Made by a program: the position numbers and the translations under genes. From Archangium lansingense (GTDB lineage Bacteria; Myxococcota; Myxococcia; Myxococcales; Myxococcaceae), in assembly GCF_026626635.1 (NCBI RefSeq), contig NZ_JAPNKA010000001.1, forward strand, positions 3,100,001 to 3,164,000: a DNA stretch of 64,000 nucleotides. The letters run 5' to 3'. Below the pieces are notes generated by a model, which searched no databases, was not told the origin of the DNA, and saw only the letters and a list, made by a program, of their open reading frames with translations. Below, piece after piece: positions 50,717-59,756 of the stretch (positions are counted from its first letter, which is position 1; the number at the start of each line of letters is the position of its first letter).

Positions 50717-50895
50717 TTCTGGAAGGGGGAGGGGGCACAGCAGGCCTGGTTCCGGCGGTACGGCGTGCTGGCGGGCTTGGGCCCACTTGCCCTGAAGGAC
50801 TCGTTGCGCCTGCCTTGCTTTCCTTCCAAGACTCGCCCCTCCGAGCCGGTGGATGAAGCCCACTGGTGAGAGAGCCTGGGAGGCAGGGCCGCCAG

Positions 50896-51741
50896 ATGAA
50901 CGGGAAGACCGTAGTTGTGACCGGTGCGAATTCGGGGGTGGGGCTTGCCACCGCGACGGAGCTGGCTCGCAAGGGCGCCACCGTCGTGATGGCGTGCCGC
51001 AGTGCCGCGCGGGGTGAGCAGGCCCTGAAGGACGTCATCCAGCGCAGCGGCTCGGACAAGCTCGAGCTCATGCTGTGTGACCTCGGCTCGCTCGAGAGCG
51101 TCCGGAACTTCGCTCGCGAGCTCCAGAGCCGACACCAGAAGCTGGATGTGTTGATCAACAACGCGGGCGTCATCACCGTGAAGCGGGAGACGACGCGGGA
51201 CGGGTTCGAGTCCCAGCTGGGGGTCAATCACCTCGGCCACTTCCTGCTGACGAACCTGCTGCTGGAGCCGTTGCGGCGGGCGCCCCAGGGGCGAGTCATC
51301 AACGTGTCCTCGGGCGCGCACAAGACGGGGTCCATCCACTGGGAGGATCCGCACCTGACGCAGAGCTTTGGCGTGTGGAAGGCCTATTCGCAGTCCAAGC
51401 TCGCCAACATCCTGTTCACGAAGGCACTCGCGGAGCGGCTCCGGGGCACGGCCGTCACCGCCAACTGCCTGCACCCGGGAGCGGTCGGGAGCAACTTCGG
51501 CGTGGATCGGCAGACCGGGTTCGGCAAGCCCATCATGGCGTTCCTCGGGCTCTTCTTCCTGACGCCGGAGCAGGGCGCCGAGACGTCCGTGTATCTGGCG
51601 ACGAGCGACGAGGTGGCTTCCGTCTCGGGCGAGTACTTCTACAAGAAGAAGCGCGCACCCGTGTCGAAGAGGGCTCAGGACCGGGAGTCCGCCGAACGGC
51701 TGTGGTCGTGGAGTGAGAAGGAAGTAGGGTGGGCCGCGTAG
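50896..51741 (+). CDS. SDR-family oxidoreductase, retinol-dehydrogenase-like
   Basis: 281 residues. Cofactor motif TGANSGVGLATA (9-20), NNAGV at 92-96, Ser in NVSSGAH, and the YSQSKLAN catalytic pair (YxxxK) followed by NCLHPGAVGSNFG, the marks of the retinol dehydrogenase/WWOX-like SDR branch. Substrate unknown; NADP(H) use is likely because of the Arg after the first strand (CRSAARG). The C-terminal extension EYFYKKKRAPVSKRAQD is basic. ATG 50896 has GGGAGG about 10 bases upstream. It probably forms an operon with the alpha/beta hydrolase gene 11 bases downstream. Confidence 0.87.
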   Translation: MNGKTVVVTGANSGVGLATATELARKGATVVMACRSAARGEQALKDVIQRSGSDKLELMLCDLGSLESVRNFARELQSRHQKLDVLINNAGVITVKRETTRDGFESQLGVNHLGHFLLTNLLLEPLRRAPQGRVINVSSGAHKTGSIHWEDPHLTQSFGVWKAYSQSKLANILFTKALAERLRGTAVTANCLHPGAVGSNFGVDRQTGFGKPIMAFLGLFFLTPEQGAETSVYLATSDEVASVSGEYFYKKKRAPVSKRAQDRESAERLWSWSEKEVGWAA

Positions 51742-51751
51742 GAGGGGAGCG

Positions 51752-52621
51752 ATGAATCCTCGAACCGAAGTGGCCTTCCGCCGTGCCTATGATGACTTGA
51801 TTGCGTTGTGGACCACCGCGCCCGAGTCACGGGATGTCGAGACGCCGAGCGCGCGGACGCGAGTACAGGTCTGGGGGCGGGAGGGGGCTCCCCCTTTGGT
51901 GCTTCTCCACGGGTTCAAGGTCACCTCCGGCATGTGGGCCGCGAATGCCCTGGAGCTCGGGAAGTCCTTCCGGGTCTATGCCGTCGACACCCCGGGTGAC
52001 CACGGCTTCAGCGTGCCGCACCGTCCCCTGCTGCGCGTCGAGGATCTCCTCGGCTGGCTGGATGAGCTCCTCACCGCGCTGGGGCTGCCGCGGACGAACC
52101 TGGGCGGGATGTCGTACGGTGGGTGGCTCGCCGCGCAGTACGCCGCGCGGGCCCCAGAGCGGGTGTCGAAGCTGGTGATGCTCGCTCCCGGGGCCACCTT
52201 CGTGCGCTTCAACACGGCCTTCGTCCTGCGCGGCATTCCCTTCCTGATCTGGCCACGCCGGGACTGGGTCCATGCCTACCTGCGCTGGGCGGCCGTTCCG
52301 GCGGCGGAGGCGGGTGGCCCGTACGATGCGGTGATGAGCGGGATTGCCGACGTGATGTGGACGGGGCTTCGCCACTTTGGCTGGTACCCCGGACAGTGGC
52401 CGGGGGTGGTGAAGGAGGAGGTGCTGCGGCGCATCCACGCGCCGACGCTCCTGCTCGTCGGCCAGCAGGAGAAGATCTACGACGCGGAGCCGATGCTGGC
52501 CCGAGCGCGTTCACTCCTTCCGAACCTCACCTGTGAGGCGATTCCCGAGGCGAGCCACGACCTGCCGATTCGCCAGCCAGAAGTCGTGGCCGCGCGCCTC
52601 CGGGCCTTCCTCGACACGTGA
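51752..52621 (+). CDS. Alpha/beta-hydrolase fold protein
   Basis: 289 residues. LLHGFKVTSGMWAANALELG is the oxyanion region; nucleophile Ser121 in GGMSYGGWLAAQYA; the Asp region ILLVGQQEKIYDAEP; catalytic His in PEASHDLPIRQPE. These are the motifs of esterase/haloalkane-dehalogenase-like hydrolases. The cap domain (FLIWPRRDWVHAYLRWAAVP) is aromatic, suggesting a hydrophobic substrate. ATG follows GGAGGGGAGCG. It follows the SDR gene by 11 bases, so the two may process one substrate in turn. A convergent palindromic repeat lies just downstream. Confidence 0.88.
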   Translation: MNPRTEVAFRRAYDDLIALWTTAPESRDVETPSARTRVQVWGREGAPPLVLLHGFKVTSGMWAANALELGKSFRVYAVDTPGDHGFSVPHRPLLRVEDLLGWLDELLTALGLPRTNLGGMSYGGWLAAQYAARAPERVSKLVMLAPGATFVRFNTAFVLRGIPFLIWPRRDWVHAYLRWAAVPAAEAGGPYDAVMSGIADVMWTGLRHFGWYPGQWPGVVKEEVLRRIHAPTLLLVGQQEKIYDAEPMLARARSLLPNLTCEAIPEASHDLPIRQPEVVAARLRAFLDT

Positions 52622-52634
52622 ACGTGCTGCGACT

Positions 52635-52720
52635 CCCTCTCCCTCTGGGAGAGGGCGGGGGGTGAGGGTCGTCCTCCTGGGGAAATCCCTCACCCTGACC
52701 CTCTCCCAGAGGGAGAGGGG
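52635..52720. repeat. Common palindromic repeat (terminator-like) between convergent genes
   Basis: A pyrimidine-rich arm (52635-52669) and its reverse complement (52687-52720), with internal sub-palindromes of the form CCCTCTCCC...GGGAGAGGG. This type of element is dispersed in many bacterial genomes and often sits between convergent genes, where it can act as a bidirectional terminator. Confidence 0.7.
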
Positions 52721-52732
52721 ACAGCTGGCGAA

Positions 52733-54094
52733 TCAGCTCCGGTAGTCCGCGTTCTCGCTGATGTACTCGTGGCTGCGGTCCGCACCGAGCACCGTGCAGG
52801 TCGCCGGGCCGGTGCCGAGCTCCACCTCAATCTCCACCGAGCGCTCGTGCGGAGGGTACGTCACCTGCGGGCGGAAGGTGAGCCCATCCGCGGGCGGCAC
52901 ACTGGTGTAGAGCTCGGCGCCCTTCATGTGTGCCACCAGGGCCTTCTCCGTCTCGTTGTCGAGCCGGAAGGCACCGTGCTCGAGGATGACACGGCCTCCC
53001 ATGCGCAGGGTGCAGCGGGAGAGGTCCACCTCGGGGTGGTGCGCTCCCACGTACTTGCCGATCGCCGCCACCAGCCGGCCCACGTTCGGGTCGTTCCCGT
53101 TCACCGCGCACTGGAAGAGCGGCGAGTTCACCACCGACTTGCCGATGCCCCGAGCCACGTCCTCGCTCGGCGCCCCGCGCACCTGCACGCGCATGACGTG
53201 GTGGACCCCCTCACCGTTGCGCACGATGTCTTCGGCCAGGTCGGCACACACCTGCTCCAGGGCGGCCTCGAACTCCTTCAGGCTGGGGCAGGGCACCTTG
53301 CGCGACGACAGCAGTGCCACCGTGTCCGACGTGCTCGTGTCGCTGTCCACGCTGATGCAGCCGAACGTCCTCGAGGCCACCGAGCGCAGCGCCGCGCGCA
53401 GCGCCTCGCGCGGCACGTCCACGTCCGTCATCAGGAAGACGAGCATGGTGGCCAGGTTGGGCTCAATCATCCCCGCCCCCTTGGCGATGCCCACGATGCT
53501 TCCCTCTCCGATCCGGGCCCGGCGGACCTTGGGGTACAGGTCCGTCGTCATGATGCCCTCGGCGGCGGGCAGCACCGACCCGCCCTCGAGCGACGAGACG
53601 GCCTTGGGCACCGCCTCCACCATGGCGTCCACCGGCAGCCGCCAGCCAATGACGCCCGTGGAGCAGGGCAGCACCTGCGAGGCGCTCAGCCCCAGCCCTC
53701 CGGCCACCGCCGCGCACAGCCGCTCGGAGGCCTCGACGCCCCCGGGCGCGCAGACGTTGCTCACCTTGTTGTTCACCACCAGCGCGCCCAGCGTGGGCTC
53801 CTCCAGCCGCTTGCGGCCGATGAGCACCGGCGCTCCGGGGAAGGCGTTCTTCGTGAAGACCGCCGCGAACGACGGGGTCGGCTCGTCGAGCACCAGGAGC
53901 GTGAGGTTCATCTTCGCCGGCTTGGCCACCTCGGCGGGCATGAACTCGAGGCGCGTGCGCCCGACGCGGAAGCCGCGCGGCAGGGCGGAGTGGTGCTCCA
54001 GCCAGCTCCGGTGGGACTCGGCGGACGGGAAGATCAGGTGCGTGCTGGGAATGGCGGTACCTCGCTGCGGAGAGATAAGCGCTTGCTGCCGCAA
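52733..54094 (-). CDS. argJ: Bifunctional ornithine acetyltransferase / N-acetylglutamate synthase
   Basis: About 453 residues. ArgJ transfers the acetyl group from N-acetylornithine to glutamate in arginine synthesis and can make N-acetylglutamate from acetyl-CoA. Seen: LPRGFRVGRTRLEF (start of the family), TLLVLDEPTPSFAAVFTKN, GALVVNNKVSNVC, the cleavage region KGAGMIEPNLATMLVFLMTD whose Ala-Thr bond is self-cut to expose the nucleophilic Thr, SVDSDTSTSDTV, FQCAVNGNDPNVGRLVAAIG and the C-terminal GADRSHEYISENADYRS. The start is unclear: TTG 54094 is used, but the family N-terminus begins about 35-40 residues later and no ATG fits. Isolated from other arginine genes. Confidence 0.93.
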   Translation of the reverse strand: MRQQALISPQRGTAIPSTHLIFPSAESHRSWLEHHSALPRGFRVGRTRLEFMPAEVAKPAKMNLTLLVLDEPTPSFAAVFTKNAFPGAPVLIGRKRLEEPTLGALVVNNKVSNVCAPGGVEASERLCAAVAGGLGLSASQVLPCSTGVIGWRLPVDAMVEAVPKAVSSLEGGSVLPAAEGIMTTDLYPKVRRARIGEGSIVGIAKGAGMIEPNLATMLVFLMTDVDVPREALRAALRSVASRTFGCISVDSDTSTSDTVALLSSRKVPCPSLKEFEAALEQVCADLAEDIVRNGEGVHHVMRVQVRGAPSEDVARGIGKSVVNSPLFQCAVNGNDPNVGRLVAAIGKYVGAHHPEVDLSRCTLRMGGRVILEHGAFRLDNETEKALVAHMKGAELYTSVPPADGLTFRPQVTYPPHERSVEIEVELGTGPATCTVLGADRSHEYISENADYRS

Positions 54095-54142
54095 TCCCGG
54101 GCGCGAATCAATGGGGGAGATGCCCGTCCGCCCGCTCCAGGG

Positions 54143-56530
54143 CTAGGGAGGCGTTGGTCGGAGCTGCTCCTGGGGGATGATCTGCTTGCTCTGGCTGGGG
54201 CTCGACCAGTGCAACCGCATGATGGCCAGCCCCGTCTGCTCGAAGTACTCCACCCGGAGGGCATAGGCGCGACCTGCCTGTAGCGTGATGGTGCCCCGGT
54301 TCTCGGTGGTGGTGTGGATGGTCCAGTCGTCGATGAGCAGCTTGCCGTCCACCCAGAGCCGGGCCCCGTCATTGGACTGGGTATAGAAGGTGTACGTCTC
54401 CGAGTACTGGGGCACCACGCTTCCGGTCCAGCGCGCCGAGAAGTTGTTGCCATCCAGGGTCGGGTCCGGCGAGCCCGTTTCCCAGCGGAAGTCCACGGTG
54501 GAGTCCACCCGCTCCAGCTTCAGGCCCGTGAAGTTGGGCTCATCGAAGTACTCCGCCCGCAGGCCTTGGGCCGGGGCGGTCACCTCCCGGAACACCGCCG
54601 TGTATTGAGCGTCCGCGGTGGGTTTGACTTCCTGGTTCGCCGCCCCCCCGTGGTTCCAGCGGTCGAAGACGTACGTCTTTCCCTCCTTCACCTGGGGAGA
54701 GCTGGCTCCGAGTGCGCGCACCACGCCGGCCACGGTCTCCACTTCCAACGGGGTCGGTTGGGGTTGCCCATCGAGCGCCAGCTGCAGCCCCGTGGGCGCG
54801 GTGCTCATCCGCAGCTTCACCTTCCGGGGCCGCACGTCTCGGAAGAGCTCGTGGGCGGCCCCGCCGGAGTCCTCCACTCGCAGGTGGATGCGGTACCACA
54901 CGTTGGCGGCCGTCTCGCCCCGGTCCGGCACGGTGAACGTCCCACTCTTGGCCCCGCGCGTGGACGGAATGAAGGGGTGCAGGTGGGTGTCGTGGTGGAA
55001 GTCCACGCGCCAGGTGAAGGTGCTGGCTGGCAGCACCCCATCCTCGGCGTCCGTGCCCAGGCCCGCGTAGGCGATGACGTTGTCCGCGCTGTAGAGCGTC
55101 CCTTCCACGGGCAGCTGGATGGTGGCGACGGGCGAGGTGTTGCTCCTCACGGTGAGGGTGGCCTCGTTGCTCAGCACCGAGCCGTAGTCGTTGGACACCC
55201 GCACACGGAAGCGGGCCCCCGAGTCCGTGAGCGTCACCGCTGCCAGGGTGACGCTCGCGGACGTCTGTCCCGCCATGTCGGCGCCATTGCGCTGCCACTG
55301 GTAGCGCAGCGGCGGCGTCCCAGTGGCGCCTACCGTGAAGGTGATGGACTGGCCGGGCCGCGTTGTCAGGCTCACGGGGTGGGTCGCGAGCGTAGGGGCC
55401 TCGTTGGCCGCCGTGTAGCGGATGCGGCGCACCGAGTCGTCCGCGCGATCCAGGTAGTACAGGCTGCCGTCCGGTCCGACGTCGAGGTCCACGGGCGCCT
55501 CCAGCCCCGTGGCGAAGACGGCGACGGCGCCATTCTTCGGGTCATACGTGCGGATCCACCCATTGCAGTAGTCCGAGAAGAAGTAGCGCCCCGTGTACTC
55601 CGCGGGGAACTGGGCTTGGGCCGGGTTGTAGAAGACGCCCCCGGTGATGGCGCAGCCGCGGCTGGTGCCCGAGCCGTGCTCATAGGCGAACAGCGGGGCG
55701 CGGTAGCGCGGGTCCGTCGAGGGGCCCTCCGTTTCCGGCCAGCCGTAGTTGGCTCCGGCAACGCCCTCGTTGATCTCCTCCCAGTCGCCCGCCCCGACGT
55801 CGTTGATGAAGATGCGGCCGGTGCCTGGCTGCACGGCGAAGCCGAAGGGGTTGCGCAGGCCGAGCGCCCAGATGGCCCGGTTGCTGCCCGTGGTGCGCGT
55901 ATAGAAGGGGTTGTCCGTGGGGATGGAGCCGTCCTTCTCCAGCCGCAGCATCTTGCCCAGCAGCGTGTCGAGGCGCTGTGCCCGGTCCGAGCGCGTGTTC
56001 TCCCCCACGGCCACGTAGAGCTTGCCGCCGGGCCCGAACTGGAGGGCGCCCCCGTTGTGGTTGCTGGCCCCCAAGGGTTCGAGCTCGAGGAGGATGCGCT
56101 CGCTGCCGGGTACGGCCAGGTTGCCGTTCGCGGTGAAGCGGCTGAGGCGGTTGTGCAGCTGGGGCGAGGTGGCCGTGTAGTAGACGTACACGTAGGGCTG
56201 GCGGGGGAAGTCTGGATCCAACACCACGCCGAGCAGGCCCCGCTCTCCGCTGCTGTTCGTCGTCACCGTCAGGAATGGCGCGCTCAGCAGCTTGCCGTCC
56301 TGGATGACCCGAAGCCGGCCCTCCTGCTCACACACGAAGATGCGCCCATCCGGTGCGATGGTCATGGAGGTCGCCGAGTCCAGATCGTCGACGACCACCG
56401 TGTCCGTGAAGCGGGTAGGCACCGCGGCTGCCTCCGCCTGTTGAGGACGAGGGCTCGTGGCCGGCTCTCCCTCTGTACAGCCCCACAGCAGAAAAACGCA
56501 GGCGAGTGCCCGAAGAGAATCGCTACGCAT
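54143..56530 (-). CDS. PQQ-type sugar dehydrogenase-like lipoprotein with Ig and PA14 domains
   Basis: 795 residues. Lipoprotein signal (RALACVFLLWGC). Residues about 40-360 form a soluble glucose/aldose sugar dehydrogenase beta-propeller: IAPDGRIFVCEQEGRLRVI, GERGLLGVVLDPDFPRQPYV, NHNGGALQFGPGGKLYVAVG, GSNRAIWALGLRNPFGFAVQ. Then an Ig-like domain (THPVSLTTRPGQSITFTVGA, LRYQWQRNGADMAGQTS), a further beta region, and a PA14 domain at the C-terminus (LRAEYFDEPNFTGLKLERVD, FYTQSNDGARLWVDGKLLID). It should bind a glycan and oxidise a sugar at the cell surface if PQQ is supplied. ATG 56530 follows CTGGAGCG. Divergent from a RelE/ParE-like gene. Confidence 0.85.
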   Translation of the reverse strand: MRSDSLRALACVFLLWGCTEGEPATSPRPQQAEAAAVPTRFTDTVVVDDLDSATSMTIAPDGRIFVCEQEGRLRVIQDGKLLSAPFLTVTTNSSGERGLLGVVLDPDFPRQPYVYVYYTATSPQLHNRLSRFTANGNLAVPGSERILLELEPLGASNHNGGALQFGPGGKLYVAVGENTRSDRAQRLDTLLGKMLRLEKDGSIPTDNPFYTRTTGSNRAIWALGLRNPFGFAVQPGTGRIFINDVGAGDWEEINEGVAGANYGWPETEGPSTDPRYRAPLFAYEHGSGTSRGCAITGGVFYNPAQAQFPAEYTGRYFFSDYCNGWIRTYDPKNGAVAVFATGLEAPVDLDVGPDGSLYYLDRADDSVRRIRYTAANEAPTLATHPVSLTTRPGQSITFTVGATGTPPLRYQWQRNGADMAGQTSASVTLAAVTLTDSGARFRVRVSNDYGSVLSNEATLTVRSNTSPVATIQLPVEGTLYSADNVIAYAGLGTDAEDGVLPASTFTWRVDFHHDTHLHPFIPSTRGAKSGTFTVPDRGETAANVWYRIHLRVEDSGGAAHELFRDVRPRKVKLRMSTAPTGLQLALDGQPQPTPLEVETVAGVVRALGASSPQVKEGKTYVFDRWNHGGAANQEVKPTADAQYTAVFREVTAPAQGLRAEYFDEPNFTGLKLERVDSTVDFRWETGSPDPTLDGNNFSARWTGSVVPQYSETYTFYTQSNDGARLWVDGKLLIDDWTIHTTTENRGTITLQAGRAYALRVEYFEQTGLAIMRLHWSSPSQSKQIIPQEQLRPTPP

Positions 56531-56924
56531 GACGACGCTCCAGTCCGATGGGGAGCACCAACGGCCCCCCAGTGGAATTCGGCGCGAAGCTGTAGCGGGG
56601 GCTCCGCACGTGCTCGGGAAGGCATGGGGCAAGGGAATCCACGTACGTCCGCTGCTGGATGGTGCGGGCGCGGAGTGGGTTTCATCTGGCATCAACCCCG
56701 CTCCTGGGGGCGGTGGGTGTGCGGGCGTCTTCTGGCGGGTGCCACCCTGGGTGTGGGTTCACTCGCGCAAGGAGGGGAACGGGAGCTCTTGCGTCCACGG
56801 CTTGTAGCAATGACCGTTTGGAACTGAACCCCATCTCTCCAAGCCCTGGACTTTACGGGGAATTGGACTGGACTGGTTTGTGCTCAAACAATATGGGAGG
56901 AGTGACTCAACAGGCCTGCGCACC
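56531..56924. other. Intergenic region, about 390 bp, upstream of the RelE/ParE-like gene
   Basis: No supported gene. Near 56820-56900 the sequence is less GC-rich than its surroundings and could hold the promoter of the downstream gene. No antitoxin frame for that gene was found here. Confidence 0.45.
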
Positions 56925-57200
56925 GTGTACACCGTCGAAATCAGCCCATCCGCGTGGAATCAGCTCGCCCACCTGTCACTGGAGACCTACCGGCGCATCC
57001 GCGAGGAACTGGATGCTGTCGCCAGCGCCCTCGCCGAGGAGTGCAAGGAGGTCCTCCCCGGCAGGATGAAGGGCTCGGGACATCCGACCTCGACTCCCTC
57101 GGTGGTGGTGGATGATGCGATTGCGCTCTACGACGTGGACCATGAGCACCAGCGCGTCCTGCTGCTGGAGGTAGCGCGCCGGCTCCCGAGAGAGCTTTAG
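56925..57200 (+). CDS. RelE/ParE-superfamily toxin-like protein (no antitoxin seen)
   Basis: 91 residues beginning VYTVEISPSAWNQLAHLSLE, then YRRIREELDAVASAL, and ending VVVDDAIALYDVDHEHQRVL then LLEVARRL, the compact alpha/beta plan of RelE/ParE toxins and plasmid-stabilisation proteins. Usual partners are adjacent antitoxins; none is visible up- or downstream, so it may be an orphan, a decayed pair or a non-toxin member. Start uncertain: GTG 56925 gives the family's normal N-terminus, and GTG 56880 is upstream in frame. No strong ribosome-binding site at either. Confidence 0.65.
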   Translation: MYTVEISPSAWNQLAHLSLETYRRIREELDAVASALAEECKEVLPGRMKGSGHPTSTPSVVVDDAIALYDVDHEHQRVLLLEVARRLPREL

Positions 57201-57305
57201 AGGCGGGCCTGGCGCCAGGTAGATGGGCCGCCAGGCAGGCGAGAGAGCGGTACCTGGCCTTGGGAACTGGGCTCCAGCGAGGGCCGGCGTCCACATTTTT
57301 TGGAC

Positions 57306-59756
57306 ATGTCCACGCACCAGCCAGTCGCCGGAGCCGGGGAGCGGCGCCGCCTCTGTGACTTCATCCGGGAGCAGCGCGAGCTGATCCTCGCGGAGTGGGA
57401 GCGCGCGGTGCGGCTCATTCCCTATACGCGCCAGCTCTCTCATTTCCGATTGCTGAACCATCTGCCGCCCTTGCTGGACCGGATGGCGGACCTGGTGGAG
57501 GGCGTCCACACTGGAGCGCAGGGCTCGCTGGAGGAGTGGCCGGAGATCCATGCGCTGCAGCGGCTGGACGTGGGATTCGACCTGGAGCAGGTGACCCACG
57601 AGTACTCGCTGCTGCGCTCCAGTGTCCTGCGGCTCTATGGGCAGTACGTGGGCCACCAAGGCGAGCGGGACGTGGAGACACTGCTGCGGGAGGTCGAGCG
57701 CCTCAACCAGACGTTTGATGAGGCGGTGGCCATTGCCGTGGCGCGCTACTCGCGGGCCCGCGAGCGCACCCTGGTCGCGCTGGAGCGCATCTCCGAGGCG
57801 GCGCTTGGCTCGGAGGACCTGGACACCTTCCTGGAGCGGCTGCTGCGCGTGGTGCTGGAGACGACCGAGGCGGTGGACACCGTCACGTTGCTGCTGCTCG
57901 AGGGGGACGTGCTCCGGGCGCGTGCCTCGGTGGGCTTGGAGCAGGAGGTGGCCGCTGGCTTTGGGCTCCGGGTGGGCGAGGGCTTGGCGGGGAAGGTCGC
58001 CGCCGAGCGGCGCCCGCTGGAGGTGCGCTCGGCGGCAACGGATCCGCTGGTGAAGAGCCAGGTGCTCCGGCAGCGGGGAACGCGCGCCCTCTATGGGGTG
58101 CCGCTCATCGCCGGGGAGGAGGTCATCGGCGTGGCGCAAATGGGCAGCATCACCGCCTTCGAGTTCTCCAACGAGGACAAGCTCCTGTTTCGGGCGATGG
58201 TGAGCCGGGCTTCAGCGCTGCTGGTGCAGACCCGGCTGGCCACCCGTGAGCGCGAGGCTCAAGAGACGATGCGCACGCATGAGGAGCTGCTGCGCCTGGT
58301 CATCGAGCAGAGCGGGGATGCCATCATCGTGACGGACGAGCAGGGCGTGCTGCGCGTCTTCAACGCGGAGGCCGAGCGCCAGCACGGCGTCACCCGCCAG
58401 CAGGTGGCCGCGCCCGAGTGGACGGCTACCTACGGTCTGCTCAACCAGGAGGGGCAGCCCCTGGCCCTGGAGGAGACGGCGCTGTACCGGGCCCTCCAGG
58501 GGGAGACGGTCACCGGGGCTCGCTGGAAGGTCCGGCGCCCGGATGGCTCGGAGCTCATCCTCAATGGCACCGCCTCGCCCGTGCTTCGATCCGATGGCAC
58601 CTCGGCCGGTGCGGTGCTCTCCGCCCGGGACGAGACGGAGCGGCTGGGGCACGAGGCGGAGCAGTCCGAGACGCTCGCCCTGCTGGACTCGCTGCTGTCC
58701 ACCGCGCCCATTGGCCTGGCCTTCGTGGACCGGGAGCTGCGCTATGTGCGCGTCAACCGCATGCTCGCGGACATCAACGGCAGGCCCGTGGAGAAGACGC
58801 TGGGGCGCACCGTGCGCGAGGTGCTTCCCCAGTATGCCGAGCTCCTGGAGCCCCTGCTGCGCCAGGTCTTCGAGATGGGTGAGCCCCTTCGGGACAGAGA
58901 GCTGGCCCATCCCGTGGCGGCCGATGGGGAGAAAATCCACCACTACCTGTTGAGCTTCTACCCGGTGCGGGACACGCGAGACGTGGTGCGCTGGGTGGGC
59001 ACGGTGGTGGTGGACATCACCGAGCGCCAGCGCACGGAGGAGGAGCTGCGCCGGACAGCGGAATTCCGTGAGCGCTTCCTGGGCATCGTCTCGCATGATC
59101 TGCGCAATCCGCTCAACGCCATCCTCCTGTCCGCCAATGCGTTGATGTGCTCGGAGGACCTGTCTCCCCGCCACCTCAAGCCCGTGCGCCGCATCATCAG
59201 CAGTGCCGAGCGCATGGCGCGGATGATTGGCGAGCTGCTGGACTTCACGCGAGGGCGGCTGGGGGGTGGCATTCCCGTGTCACCCCAGCACCTCAACCTG
59301 CGCCACCTCGTGCGGCATGCGATGGACGAGCTGGATGCGGGCCACCCCGGGCGCGAGCTGCGGTTGGAGGCAGCGGGGAACTTCGAGGGCGATTGGGATC
59401 CGGACCGGCTCTCCCAGGTGATTGGAAACCTGGGCAAGAACGCGCTCGACTACAGCCCCGAGGGGACGCCTGTGCGCCTGCTGCTGCGCGACGAGGACGA
59501 GAGCGTTGTCCTGGAGGTGAACAACGCGGGCCCGCCCATCCCGGCCGAGCTGCTGCCCGCCATCTTCGAGCCCTTCCGGCGGCTTGCGCGGGACAGCCCG
59601 CACCCGGCCTCGGGCCTGGGGCTGGGCCTCTACATCGTTGCGCAGATCGTCCAAGGCCATGGCGGCACCATCTCGGTGCGCTCCAACGCGGAGGAGGGCA
59701 CTACCTTCACGGTGCGGTTGCCCCGGACTCGAGGCGGGCCTTCTCCTGCTCCATGA
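57306..59756 (+). CDS. Cytosolic sensor histidine kinase (RsbRD-like N-term, GAF, PAS-PAS, HisKA, HATPase)
   Basis: 816 residues, no membrane helix. N-terminal about 10-160 resembles RsbRD/PAS-like four-helix domain (LCDFIREQRELILAEWERAV, HEYSLLRSSVLRLYGQYV). A GAF domain (about 165-320: AVDTVTLLLLEGDVLRARAS, YGVPLIAGEEVIGVAQMG), two PAS domains (LRLVIEQSGDAIIVTDEQGV and LDSLLSTAPIGLAFVDRELR), then HisKA with His597 in GIVSHDLRNPLNAILLSANA, and an HATPase (NLGKNALDYSPEG, GLGLGLYIVAQIVQGHGGTI). It should autophosphorylate on cytosolic signals; no response regulator is adjacent. Its last 50 bases overlap the convergent plsC-like gene. Confidence 0.9.
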   Translation: MSTHQPVAGAGERRRLCDFIREQRELILAEWERAVRLIPYTRQLSHFRLLNHLPPLLDRMADLVEGVHTGAQGSLEEWPEIHALQRLDVGFDLEQVTHEYSLLRSSVLRLYGQYVGHQGERDVETLLREVERLNQTFDEAVAIAVARYSRARERTLVALERISEAALGSEDLDTFLERLLRVVLETTEAVDTVTLLLLEGDVLRARASVGLEQEVAAGFGLRVGEGLAGKVAAERRPLEVRSAATDPLVKSQVLRQRGTRALYGVPLIAGEEVIGVAQMGSITAFEFSNEDKLLFRAMVSRASALLVQTRLATREREAQETMRTHEELLRLVIEQSGDAIIVTDEQGVLRVFNAEAERQHGVTRQQVAAPEWTATYGLLNQEGQPLALEETALYRALQGETVTGARWKVRRPDGSELILNGTASPVLRSDGTSAGAVLSARDETERLGHEAEQSETLALLDSLLSTAPIGLAFVDRELRYVRVNRMLADINGRPVEKTLGRTVREVLPQYAELLEPLLRQVFEMGEPLRDRELAHPVAADGEKIHHYLLSFYPVRDTRDVVRWVGTVVVDITERQRTEEELRRTAEFRERFLGIVSHDLRNPLNAILLSANALMCSEDLSPRHLKPVRRIISSAERMARMIGELLDFTRGRLGGGIPVSPQHLNLRHLVRHAMDELDAGHPGRELRLEAAGNFEGDWDPDRLSQVIGNLGKNALDYSPEGTPVRLLLRDEDESVVLEVNNAGPPIPAELLPAIFEPFRRLARDSPHPASGLGLGLYIVAQIVQGHGGTISVRSNAEEGTTFTVRLPRTRGGPSPAP

